Shown one piece after another: positions 7,021-14,530 of a DNA stretch of 64,000 bases. This DNA is from Oscillospiraceae bacterium. Its GTDB lineage: Bacteria; Bacillota; Clostridia; Saccharofermentanales; Saccharofermentanaceae. Location of the stretch: positions 53,369 through 117,368 of the forward strand of contig SVIZ01000008.1 of the NCBI GenBank assembly GCA_015069205.1, written 5' to 3'. The translations under genes and the position numbers were made by a program. Numbering within the stretch: position 1 is the stretch's first letter; the number at the start of each line of letters is the position of its first letter. The notes under the pieces are model-generated. The model saw only the letters and a list, made by a program, of their open reading frames with translations. It did not search any database and had not been told where the DNA came from.

Positions 7021-9405
7021 TTAGGAATCCTTTATCCTGATGTTCGTGATCGCACACTGGTCGCCCGTGAGGGAAATGTATATTTCCTTGGAAGGATCTT
7101 TCATAGTCGTGACATTGACGATCTCAATGCCTTTGTTGGAAGTCGTCAGAGTTACTTTGTCTCCCGAACGCTCTATCGTGATCGAGCAGTCAAAGCCTTC
7201 CTTGTTAATAGTCTTCCAGTCGTCCCAAGTTGTGAATTGCTCTGTCTTGTTGACGGTGATCTTGTTGGAACCGAAATCGTCTGAATCCCAGTTCTCGCCG
7301 TCGAGTCTTAAGAGTCCGTATTCGCGGAAATCAGGTCCGTTTACCTTGCCGTTATCGGAGGAAAAGATGCTGAAGTAAGGGCAGTGCCAGACAAGTCTTG
7401 CAGTAGGAAGACTCATCGTGTGGAACGTGATGGTTACTTTGTCTTTTACGAGGATTCCGTCAGTAGTAGCTGAGCGGTATCCGTCGCACTGGATATTGGG
7501 CAGGTCACCTGTCGGAGCATCAATGTAGCTGATCTCTTCGGCAATCCTTGGAATATAGTCATCAGGTACGCTCTGATCATCACGGTCAATGCTGACATTA
7601 AGCAGGTGGCAGTGCTCACCCGTAAGGCCGATATATGCCCATCTGGCGCTGTCGGGAAGAGCGACGATGATCTCAAAAGTCTCCTTCTCGGAATCGATAG
7701 TGATGAGAACGTGGTCCTTGACCTTAACTGCCTCGATCGAATAAACGGTGGTTTTAGTTTCTTCCGGAGCGATGGGCTTCTTTGTAATCGTCGGCTGCAT
7801 CTTTCTGGCGCCTTTGCGGACTATCTTGCCATTGAAATGGATCTCGCCGTACTCGAAATACATAAGCCTGGTGATGTTCTTATCCTCAGTATGGATCCTT
7901 GCATCGAGTGAGTCGAAAAGGATGATCGAAGGCATAGCTTTTTCGGCTGCAAAACCTTCATCCGAAACACATTGGAACTTGATCCTCGTGATCTCCTTGG
8001 TGACGACGATACCTTCTGATACAGCTGATCTGTATTCGCCGCAGATGAGCTCGTTCTTGCCGGCGAGCTCTTTGACTTCTACCTTTTCCTTCATCTGATA
8101 TTCTTCGTCAAGGTCAATGAGGTGGATCATGATCTTTCCGAAAACCGGGTCAAACTGCGTGCCGAGGCCTTTAACGAATTCTTCTCTTACGACCTGCTGC
8201 GGGATAGTCTCACGGTAGCTTCTTGAAGATGTCATGGCATCGTATGCATCGGCAACTGCAATGATCCTTGCGATCTCAGGGATATCGTTACCCTTAAGTC
8301 CCTGCGGATAACCTTTGCCGTCGTATCTTTCATGGTGTGATCTTGCACCGATGCTGAGATAAGGTGATTCACTGATACTGGAAAGAATCTGCGCACCGAT
8401 ATCCGGATGCTCTTTAATTACCTGGTATTCCTCGTTGGACAGTTTTCCGGGCTTCTGCAGAATGCTTCTTGAGATGCCGATCTTACCTACGTCATGCAGA
8501 AGCGCAGCATAGTAGATCTCGTCGCATTCCTGTGATGACTTGCCGACGCTCTCGGCAATCTTCCTTGAATATTCTGCGACTCGTGAAGAGTGGCCTCTGG
8601 TGTATTTGTCTTTGGCATCGATTGCGCTTGCAAGTGCTTCGGCCGTCTGGGCGAAGAGCTTTTTGGAGTTCTCGTTCTCTTTTTTGAGGAGGTCGACTTC
8701 AAGCTGTCTTGCGTGCTCGACCGTATAGTTCATGTCGCCCAATGCGAAAAGATAGAGCATTGTAGTCAGGAATCCCGTAGTGAGATTGATGAGTGATAAT
8801 CCGTAAAGGGGTATCTGAACAAGGCCTGCCACGATCGGAAGCGTCGTAAACAGCAGAAGTGAGATAAATACTCCGGTGCGGAAGTGCTTGCGGTGCTGGA
8901 TAGCGACTGTCAGCTGTATTATCAAAACAGTAACAGGAATAATGAAGCTGATAAAGTAGCCCGGAGAACGATGATAGATGTTATTTTCATCGATCGTGTA
9001 GTAAAAACCAGTAAGCTGGGATGCGAAAAGCAGGAACAAACCGAAAAGGATTATGTAGTTACAGGCTTTAAGTCTTTTCAATGCGGCCTTAATGCCCGGC
9101 GCTTCCCTGCAGATATCCTGGAAATAATTGTTGAATGCCCAGAGGATCATGAGGATCATGCCAAATGTCAGGAAGTTACTGATCCTGACTATGACTGATG
9201 CAGCAAGGCCTGTGTTACCTCTGAAGCTGTAGGCGGCACGGTCGCTGATCATGAGGAGTACTGAGAAAAGATTTGCAAGTATAAGGTAGAGCTTGCGTTC
9301 TTTATCGATGCTTTTCGAGAGGGCAAGGAAAAATGCGACGGCACCTGAAATACCGCATATTACGAGCATCAGATCTAGTTGAACGTTTTTAAGTGTTTCC
9401 AGCAT
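7021..9405 (-). CDS. Membrane HD-GYP phosphodiesterase with duplicated C-terminal domain
   Basis: 794 residues. About seven hydrophobic helices cover residues 1-230, resembling the 7TM input modules of sensor kinases. A short coiled coil leads into an HD-GYP domain (about 250-430) with intact LLHDVGKIG near 303 and YDGKGYPQG near 364, the hallmarks of active c-di-GMP phosphodiesterases. The rest is unusual: two related modules start at about 454 (CGEYRSAVSEGIVV) and 638 (CDGYRSATTDGILV). Each is roughly 160 residues, beta-rich, and ends in similar YIxLTGxxC-x-(L/I)-x-N-(V/I) segments. They should sit in the cytoplasm with the HD-GYP domain. The gene is first in an operon with the RT, with no space between them. 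A -10 element lies at 9441-9446. Confidence 0.88.
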   Translation of the reverse strand: MLETLKNVQLDLMLVICGISGAVAFFLALSKSIDKERKLYLILANLFSVLLMISDRAAYSFRGNTGLAASVIVRISNFLTFGMILMILWAFNNYFQDICREAPGIKAALKRLKACNYIILFGLFLLFASQLTGFYYTIDENNIYHRSPGYFISFIIPVTVLIIQLTVAIQHRKHFRTGVFISLLLFTTLPIVAGLVQIPLYGLSLINLTTGFLTTMLYLFALGDMNYTVEHARQLEVDLLKKENENSKKLFAQTAEALASAIDAKDKYTRGHSSRVAEYSRKIAESVGKSSQECDEIYYAALLHDVGKIGISRSILQKPGKLSNEEYQVIKEHPDIGAQILSSISESPYLSIGARSHHERYDGKGYPQGLKGNDIPEIARIIAVADAYDAMTSSRSYRETIPQQVVREEFVKGLGTQFDPVFGKIMIHLIDLDEEYQMKEKVEVKELAGKNELICGEYRSAVSEGIVVTKEITRIKFQCVSDEGFAAEKAMPSIILFDSLDARIHTEDKNITRLMYFEYGEIHFNGKIVRKGARKMQPTITKKPIAPEETKTTVYSIEAVKVKDHVLITIDSEKETFEIIVALPDSARWAYIGLTGEHCHLLNVSIDRDDQSVPDDYIPRIAEEISYIDAPTGDLPNIQCDGYRSATTDGILVKDKVTITFHTMSLPTARLVWHCPYFSIFSSDNGKVNGPDFREYGLLRLDGENWDSDDFGSNKITVNKTEQFTTWDDWKTINKEGFDCSITIERSGDKVTLTTSNKGIEIVNVTTMKDPSKEIYISLTGDQCAITNIRIKDS

Positions 9406-9440
9406 TTATACAAAGGCCTTCCGCAAATCTGTACAATGAA

Positions 9441-9446
9441 ATTATA
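9441..9446 (-). promoter_or_regulatory. -10 element for the HD-GYP/RT operon
   Basis: A consensus TATAAT on the minus strand lies 35 bases upstream of the HD-GYP start. No convincing -35 hexamer is visible. The gap is divergent with the HAD gene promoter. Confidence 0.45.
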
Positions 9447-9511
9447 TCTCTTATTCAACATTCTTGTTTTAACACTTTATAAATGCCGCGTAAATCTTAC
9501 TTAACATTCTG

Positions 9512-9538
9512 TTGACCGGATTCGCATATTGGTATAAT
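9512..9538 (+). promoter_or_regulatory. Promoter of the HAD phosphatase gene
   Basis: TTGACC, a 15-base spacer and TATAAT with an upstream TGG (extended -10). The start codon is 35 bases downstream. Confidence 0.6.
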
Positions 9539-9572
9539 TGATTCCATCAAAGAAAAGGTCAGGAAAGCAAAT

Positions 9573-10235
9573 ATGAACGACAAAAAAGGCGTGATTTTTG
9601 ATATGGACGGAACCGTCTGGGATTCATCCGCAAATGTTGCAAAAGCATGGACAGTCAAAGTCCACGAAGCAGGATACACCGATAAGGTTGTAACCAGGGA
9701 AGATATACAGAGTGTCATGGGCAAACCCATGGACGTCATAGCTGACACATTGTTCACATATACCGAGAAGGGACCTGAGAGAGACACGTTGCGTTCGTCT
9801 TGCGAAAACTACGAGAACGCGTATTTGAGAGAGCACGGCGGCACCCTGTATGACGGCGTTCTTGAGACCTGGGCAAAGCTCAAGGAGATGGGCTATCACA
9901 TATACATCGTAAGCAACTGCCAGGAAGGCTACATCGAGTCATTCCTCGGCCACTATGAGATTCCCTATGGTCATCCGGAGGACCTTGTCGAAGACATCGA
10001 ATGCTATGGCAACAACCTTCTCCAGAAGGACGAGAACATAAAGCTTCTTGCAGAGCGCAACGGCCTTACCGCCGCATGCTACGTTGGCGACATCCAGAGC
10101 GATTACGATGCCACGACCAAGGCAGGCCTTCCGTTCATACATGCGAAATACGGATTCGGTGAGATCAACGCCGAAGTCCCGTTCATAATGAGCTTTGACG
10201 AACTGATAAAAGTGGTCCCGAAAGTAATCGGGTAA
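9573..10235 (+). CDS. HAD-family phosphatase
   Basis: 220 residues, the size of phosphoglycolate-phosphatase-like HAD enzymes. Motif I is FDMDGT (D9 and D11), motif II is the Ser of IVSNCQ near residue 115, and the acidic motif IV is GDIQSDYDA near 174. An alpha-helical cap lies between motifs I and II (C1 cap type). These features indicate a cytosolic phosphomonoesterase. It precedes a glycerol-1-phosphate dehydrogenase gene by 59 bases in the same direction, so sn-glycerol-1-phosphate is a reasonable candidate substrate, but this is inference from the neighbourhood only. Confidence 0.85.
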   Translation: MNDKKGVIFDMDGTVWDSSANVAKAWTVKVHEAGYTDKVVTREDIQSVMGKPMDVIADTLFTYTEKGPERDTLRSSCENYENAYLREHGGTLYDGVLETWAKLKEMGYHIYIVSNCQEGYIESFLGHYEIPYGHPEDLVEDIECYGNNLLQKDENIKLLAERNGLTAACYVGDIQSDYDATTKAGLPFIHAKYGFGEINAEVPFIMSFDELIKVVPKVIG

Positions 10236-10294
10236 TTGTTAAGCGCGTTGACTGATAATGGTCATCTGACAAATTTAAAAGCGAGGTAGATCAC

Positions 10295-11350
10295 ATGCCC
10301 AAAGACGAGATTGCAATCCCTTCAATCCTTAAGATCGAGCGCGGCGTCACCGCACACATCGGCGAATACCTGAAGGAAGCTGACATCACACAGGTCACGG
10401 TCCTTTTCGGCAACGGCCTTACAGACATGTTCGGCGACACCGTATTCAAGTCGTTCGAGAATGCAGGCGTCAAAGTGCTTCACCATCAGGAGATGGACAC
10501 CGTCGACTTTAATGACATCACCGATCTCGCTTTCGAGCTTCCGAATAAAACACAGGCCGTTATCGGCATGGGCGGCGGCAAAGTAATCGACGCCGCGAAG
10601 TACATCGGCTACATTCTCCGCATCCCGTTCATCAGCGTTCCGACGAGTTCATCGTCAGACGGCTTCTCAAGTTCATCCGCTTCTCTGATTGTCGACGGTC
10701 ACCGCAAATCGCTTCCTGCGAAGATGGCTTACGGCATTCTCGTTGACACCGACGTCATCAAGAGCGCGCCTGTCAAATTCCTCTATTCCGGCGTAGGCGA
10801 TATGGTCGCCAAGATCTCTTCCACTTACGACTGGCAGCACGAGGAAGACATGGGCTACGACGAAGTAAACGACTTCGCATTCATGGTCGCCAAGAAGGCC
10901 GCAAATTCATTCGTCCGCACACCGTTTGAATCGATCGAGGAAGACCTCTTCCTGAAAGAACTTCTCGACTCCCTCGCCATGAGCGGCGTCGCAAACGAGA
11001 TCGCCGGTTCTTCCGCACCCACGAGCGGCAGTGAGCACCTCATCTCGCACGCACTGGATTCATTCCTCGAGCGTCCCCAGCTTCACGGTATCCAGGTTGG
11101 CATCGCAACCTACATCATGTGCAAGATCTGCGACCACAGGTGGAAGAGGGTAGATAACGTTTTCGAGAAGACCGGCTTCTGGGATTACTGCGCAACTTTG
11201 GACCTCAAGGCGTCCGACTTCAGCAAGGCGATCGACATGGCGCCCTCGATCAAGCCCCACCGCCACACATACCTTCACGAGGAGAAGTACAGGGAACTCG
11301 CGAAGGCGCTCTTGACCAGCGACGACAGGCTGGTAGCGATTCTTCACTAA
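10295..11350 (+). CDS. sn-Glycerol-1-phosphate dehydrogenase (AraM/EgsA-like)
   Basis: 351 residues. The GMGGGKVIDAAKY dinucleotide-binding loop and the SVPTSSSSDGFSS block match the glycerol-1-phosphate dehydrogenase branch of the iron-containing alcohol dehydrogenase superfamily. Metal-ligand candidates are the Asp after GVG (GDMVAK), the His in SGSEHLISHALD and the His in the KPHRHTYLHEEK region. The enzyme reduces dihydroxyacetone phosphate to sn-glycerol-1-phosphate, the archaeal-type stereoisomer; in Bacillus AraM supplies it for heptaprenylglyceryl phosphate. A GAGG ribosome site precedes the ATG. No PcrB-like prenyltransferase is present in the window. The coding sequence is rich in C-ending codons compared with the neighbours. 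Confidence 0.85.
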   Translation: MPKDEIAIPSILKIERGVTAHIGEYLKEADITQVTVLFGNGLTDMFGDTVFKSFENAGVKVLHHQEMDTVDFNDITDLAFELPNKTQAVIGMGGGKVIDAAKYIGYILRIPFISVPTSSSSDGFSSSSASLIVDGHRKSLPAKMAYGILVDTDVIKSAPVKFLYSGVGDMVAKISSTYDWQHEEDMGYDEVNDFAFMVAKKAANSFVRTPFESIEEDLFLKELLDSLAMSGVANEIAGSSAPTSGSEHLISHALDSFLERPQLHGIQVGIATYIMCKICDHRWKRVDNVFEKTGFWDYCATLDLKASDFSKAIDMAPSIKPHRHTYLHEEKYRELAKALLTSDDRLVAILH

Positions 11351-11362
11351 AGTACCTGAAAC

Positions 11363-11451
11363 GTACAGTAAACAGCTCGGATTACTGTGCGATTTACGGA
11401 TTATTGAGCCGAAGTACGCATTTCGTACAGTAAATGAGATGTTTTACTGTA
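11363..11451. repeat. Two related imperfect palindromes
   Basis: GTACAGTAA-N10-TTACTGTGC at 11363-11391 and TACAGTAAA-N8-TTTACTGTA at 11426-11451 share the same half-site. They lie upstream of the LytTR operon promoter and just after the dehydrogenase gene. They may be operators or a bipartite transcription end; there is no clear T tract. Confidence 0.55.
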
Positions 11452-11503
11452 TGCCGTGCGTATTTATTTTGCCTCTCGAAAACTCTGTCTCACACCGTTT
11501 TTT

Positions 11504-11536
11504 TACCGCTTGGTTACCACTAATGTACCGCTTGGT
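11504..11536 (+). promoter_or_regulatory. Direct-repeat operator, LytTR type
   Basis: TACCGCTTGGT occurs at 11504-11514 and 11526-11536, identical in all 11 bases with a period of 22. LytTR-domain regulators bind direct repeats spaced about two helical turns apart. The copies end 10 bases upstream of the -35 of the operon that encodes a LytTR protein, which is a position suited to activation. Confidence 0.65.
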
Positions 11537-11546
11537 CGCGAACCCA

Positions 11547-11574
11547 TTGAGCGCATTATCAGGGCCGATATAAT
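11547..11574 (+). promoter_or_regulatory. Promoter of the DUF7010/LytTR/DUF3021 operon
   Basis: TTGAGC, a 16-base spacer and TATAAT. The predicted start of transcription is near 11581, 20 bases before the first start codon. Confidence 0.65.
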
Positions 11575-11602
11575 GACCTCAAAACCAAGGAGGTACAAGA
11601 CA

Positions 11603-12214
11603 ATGACAGACATTACAAATACCAGGATCACAAGGAAAACAGAAAGCTACGGCAACGATTATAAGGCCATGAAGACAGAGGCAATGATCCTTCAGAAAAA
11701 GGGTGCGCCGTTCATGATGGCATCGGTCGTTATCTGGACTTTGGTCACGATCGTGAGAATGCTTCCTGTTGATATCATGACGAAGAATCTTTACACATTC
11801 TATTGCCCGGGAATGCTGCTTCCGTGTGTGCTGATCTTCTCGAAGATCATCGGAGCACATGTGTTCAAGAACAGGAATAATCCGTTCAACAAATTAGGCT
11901 TTATCAACACTGCAAACCAGATGCTTTACCTGCTTATCGTCATGTGGGCATTCAATCAGAAGCCGGATGCAATGCTCATGCTTTTCGCGATGGTATTCGG
12001 TGCGCATCTCCTTCCGTTCTCATGGCTCTATGACAGCAAGACATATCTTGTCATGTCGCTTGTTACGACATTCGGTTCTATGCTTATCTCGTTCTTCGCA
12101 GGAGAGGTATATGTAGGAATCTTCATGATCGTTTGCCAGGTCATCATGTCAGTAATTCTTCTCATCGAGTGCAGGAAACTTGACCGTGCTCAAAAAGAGA
12201 ATGTTGAATTATAA
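11603..12214 (+). CDS. DUF7010-like membrane protein
   Basis: 203 residues from the ATG that follows AAGGAGG at the correct spacing; longer in-frame starts upstream overlap the promoter and are rejected. The protein has a polar N terminus, an amphipathic stretch ending in QKKGAPFMMASV, and about five or six hydrophobic helices. The order of its motifs (ASVVIWTLVTIV, NQMLYLLIVMWAF, FGAHLLPFSWLYDS) agrees with the DUF7010 family of small Bacillota membrane proteins. The function is unknown. It is the first gene of an operon with a LytTR regulator and a DUF3021 membrane protein. Confidence 0.75.
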   Translation: MTDITNTRITRKTESYGNDYKAMKTEAMILQKKGAPFMMASVVIWTLVTIVRMLPVDIMTKNLYTFYCPGMLLPCVLIFSKIIGAHVFKNRNNPFNKLGFINTANQMLYLLIVMWAFNQKPDAMLMLFAMVFGAHLLPFSWLYDSKTYLVMSLVTTFGSMLISFFAGEVYVGIFMIVCQVIMSVILLIECRKLDRAQKENVEL

Positions 12215-12244
12215 TGATTCCATTACGGATTATGGGAGTCATTG

Positions 12245-12685
12245 ATGAAAGTCACGATCACTAAGGATATCGAGTCAGGCACGGCGGTGGAGATCCACTG
12301 CCGTGAAGTGACTTCGGAGACGGAGAGGCTGGAACGGTATATCAGCCGTTTTGATGAGCGTTTGCAGGCTACATCGGAGGGTAATACTTACAACGTTCAG
12401 ATCGACGATATCCTTTACATCGAATCGGTTGATAAGAAGACTTTTTTGTACACGACGGGCCACGTTCTTCAGACTGAAAAAAGACTTTATGAACTTGAGG
12501 AATTGCTGGATGAGAAGACTTTTTTCAGGGCATCGAAATCAGTCATCGTTAACCTCAACAAGATAACTAAGCTCAAGCCTGAAGTTACACGCAATATCCT
12601 TGCGACGTTAACGAACGGCGAGGTCATAGTGATCTCCAGGCGCAATGTAAAAGCACTCAAAGAACTGATCGGGGTGGAAGGATAA
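12245..12685 (+). CDS. LytTR DNA-binding regulator
   Basis: 146 residues. The N-terminal 45 residues are a short alpha/beta segment, and the rest is a LytTR domain: IDDILYIESVDKKTFLY, then the ELEELLDEKTFFRASKSVIVNLNKI core and the final VISRRNVKALKEL helix. There is no receiver domain, so it belongs to the small stand-alone LytTR class that is normally paired with a DUF3021 membrane protein, as here. It probably binds the 22-bp-period direct repeat upstream of its own operon. The track-length start one codon earlier is a TTG; the ATG is preferred. Confidence 0.9.
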   Translation: MKVTITKDIESGTAVEIHCREVTSETERLERYISRFDERLQATSEGNTYNVQIDDILYIESVDKKTFLYTTGHVLQTEKRLYELEELLDEKTFFRASKSVIVNLNKITKLKPEVTRNILATLTNGEVIVISRRNVKALKELIGVEG

Positions 12686-12695
12686 GGATAATCAC

Positions 12696-13145
12696 ATGGA
12701 AGATATCAAGAAACTGCTCATATATTTCAGGAATGCGCTGGCGTTCTCATATTCATGGCTCGTGCTTTGTTCGGCAATCGCGGCAGGGATGCTGGGAACA
12801 GGCAATGCAACGATAAGCGTAAGTTTCCTTTTAAAGCTTCTTCTGCTTTGCGCGTGGGCTTCGTTCACGTTCGTTTTCGCGTTCTGCACGAAGTTCATGA
12901 AGAAGAGGGGATTCGTGTTTGACCTGACTGTGTTTTTCGCGATGTTCGTGCCTGTAGAGATACTGATGTTCTACTGGATGAAGATCTTCACTGGGCAAGG
13001 ATTCACGGCGTTCTGGATTGCGTTTGTGGCGATCGTAGTGGTCTGCTATCTGACGGCGCTCCTGATCGACGTGCTCATTATGAAAAAGCGTGCGGGTGAG
13101 TATACGAAGAAACTTCTCGAATACAACGCGAAAAAGACCGCCTGA
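12696..13145 (+). CDS. DUF3021 membrane protein
   Basis: 149 residues with four hydrophobic helices and short loops. It sits 10 bases after the LytTR gene, the classic LytTR-DUF3021 pairing seen across Bacillota. The membrane protein is thought to hold the regulator in check or to sense membrane state; this is family-level inference. It ends with a basic cytoplasmic tail (KKLLEYNAKKTA). No terminator is evident before the GH43 promoter. Confidence 0.85.
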   Translation: MEDIKKLLIYFRNALAFSYSWLVLCSAIAAGMLGTGNATISVSFLLKLLLLCAWASFTFVFAFCTKFMKKRGFVFDLTVFFAMFVPVEILMFYWMKIFTGQGFTAFWIAFVAIVVVCYLTALLIDVLIMKKRAGEYTKKLLEYNAKKTA

Positions 13146-13155
13146 TCAAGAAATC

Positions 13156-13166
13156 GCAAGATGTGA
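13156..13166 (+). promoter_or_regulatory. Putative AraC half-site upstream of GH43
   Basis: GCAAGATGTGA lies 25 bases upstream of the GH43 -35 hexamer. The surrounding 19 bases (AAATCGCAAGATGTGACAA) match the xylB upstream site with two differences. Confidence 0.5.
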
Positions 13167-13190
13167 CAACCAAGATAGCAACATAGTTTA

Positions 13191-13219
13191 TTTACAAACA
13201 CCCGGAATATAAGTATTAT
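13191..13219 (+). promoter_or_regulatory. Promoter of the GH43 gene
   Basis: TTTACA, a 17-base spacer and TATTAT, 37 bases before the chosen ATG. Confidence 0.6.
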
Positions 13220-13255
13220 CAAAAGACTAAAAAATATTTTTATAGAGAGGTGCCT

Positions 13256-14236
13256 ATGAAAAAGAACGAGAGAAAAGAACTTGTCACACATATCTATACG
13301 GCAGACCCTTCTGCACACGTATTCAACGGCAAGATCTACATTTATCCTTCTCATGACGAAGATAATGACCTCCCTGAAGATGACGACGGTGAGCAGTATG
13401 TCATGAAGGATTATCACATCCTTTCCATGGATTCACTCGACAGCGACTGTGTTGATAACGGCGTTGCTTTGAAAGAAGAGGATATCCCGTGGGTAGGCAG
13501 ACAGCTCTGGGCACCTGATGCTGTATATACAAACGGTAAGTATTATCTTGTTTTCCCGGCTAAGGACAAGAACGAGATCTTCAGGATCGGCGTAGCTGAA
13601 TCTGATTCTCCCGTAGGTCCTTTCAAGGCTCAGGAAAACTTCATCGAGGGCAGCTACAGTATTGACCCTGCAGTCCTTGTTGACGATGATGGCAAGATCT
13701 GGTGCTACAACGGCGGACTCTGGGGCGGCCAGCTCGAGATGTGGCAGTCCGGCTCATTCAATCCCAAGGAGCACCGTCCCGAGGGTGATGAGAAGGCATT
13801 GGGACCCTTGGTTGCACAATTCAAGCCCACAATGGACGGCTTCGTTGCAGCTCCCAAGATGATCACTATCCTCGACGAGAACGGCGAACCCCTCAAGGCA
13901 AAGGACGAAGACCGCCGTTATTTCGAAGGTCCCTGGATGCACAAGTTCAACGGTAAGTACTATCTCTCATATTCAACAGGTACAACTCATTACCTCTGCT
14001 ATGCTGAAGGTGATAATCCGGAAGGACCTTTCACATACAAGGGAAGGATCATGGAGCCTGTTATCGGCTGGACAACACACCACTCAATCGTTGAGGTTGA
14101 CGGCGAATGGTATCTCTTCTATCACGATGCCAAGTTCTCCGGCGGATGCGATCACAAGAGATGCGTTAAGTTCACAAAGCTCAACATCGCAGAAGACGGC
14201 ACGATCGAGACAATTCACCCTTACGATCACGAGTAA
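13256..14236 (+). CDS. Glycoside hydrolase family 43, cytoplasmic
   Basis: 326 residues from the ATG after AGAGAGG; an in-frame GTG six bases earlier overlaps that ribosome site. The five-bladed propeller fold is indicated by repeated blade strands (NGKYYLVFPAKD, GKIWCYNGG, NGKYYLSYSTG, DGEWYLFYHD). Likely catalytic acids are the Asp of TADPSAHVF (base), the Asp of SIDPAVLVDDD (pKa modulator) and the Glu of YFEGPWMHK (acid). GH43 enzymes act as beta-xylosidases or alpha-L-arabinofuranosidases. No signal peptide is present, so it should cleave imported oligosaccharides, in keeping with the cytoplasmic GH3 enzyme and the ABC importer further on. Confidence 0.9.
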   Translation: MKKNERKELVTHIYTADPSAHVFNGKIYIYPSHDEDNDLPEDDDGEQYVMKDYHILSMDSLDSDCVDNGVALKEEDIPWVGRQLWAPDAVYTNGKYYLVFPAKDKNEIFRIGVAESDSPVGPFKAQENFIEGSYSIDPAVLVDDDGKIWCYNGGLWGGQLEMWQSGSFNPKEHRPEGDEKALGPLVAQFKPTMDGFVAAPKMITILDENGEPLKAKDEDRRYFEGPWMHKFNGKYYLSYSTGTTHYLCYAEGDNPEGPFTYKGRIMEPVIGWTTHHSIVEVDGEWYLFYHDAKFSGGCDHKRCVKFTKLNIAEDGTIETIHPYDHE

Positions 14237-14258
14237 GATTTTAATCAACAAAAACAAC

Positions 14259-14290
14259 GCGGGCATCTCAAATCGAGGTGCCCGTTTTTT
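14259..14290 (+). terminator. Terminator after GH43
   Basis: CGGGCATCTC-AAATC-GAGGTGCCCG forms a 10-bp stem followed by TTTTTT. Confidence 0.9.
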
Positions 14291-14324
14291 ATCAGAAAAT
14301 ATTAAGCAGAAAGAGAAATCATTA

Positions 14325-14346
14325 AATTCAAGTGTTAACTTGAATT
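14325..14346. repeat. Perfect inverted repeat
   Basis: AATTCAAGT-GTTA-ACTTGAATT forms a 9-bp perfect stem with a 4-base loop. It lies in the 294-base gap between GH43 and the FliB-like gene. No function can be assigned; nothing else is evident in the gap except the terminator and a promoter. Confidence 0.6.
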
Positions 14347-14471
14347 CTACAAGATCGTACACGAGCCGGCTGCCTGCGAAGCCTTTAAAGATTCGTGCCG
14401 GATCCGCCACAGGCGCTAAGCGTTCTCTTTCTGCTGGCTAGATTATACACGCCGCACTTTCTAAATCAAAT

Positions 14472-14498
14472 TTGATTATCCCGTTATCGTGATATAAT
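14472..14498 (+). promoter_or_regulatory. Promoter of the FliB-like gene
   Basis: TTGATT, a 15-base spacer and an extended -10, TGATATAAT. Confidence 0.55.
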
Positions 14499-14530
14499 CT
14501 CTTTTGGAATAATAAAGGGGAGAGATGTGC

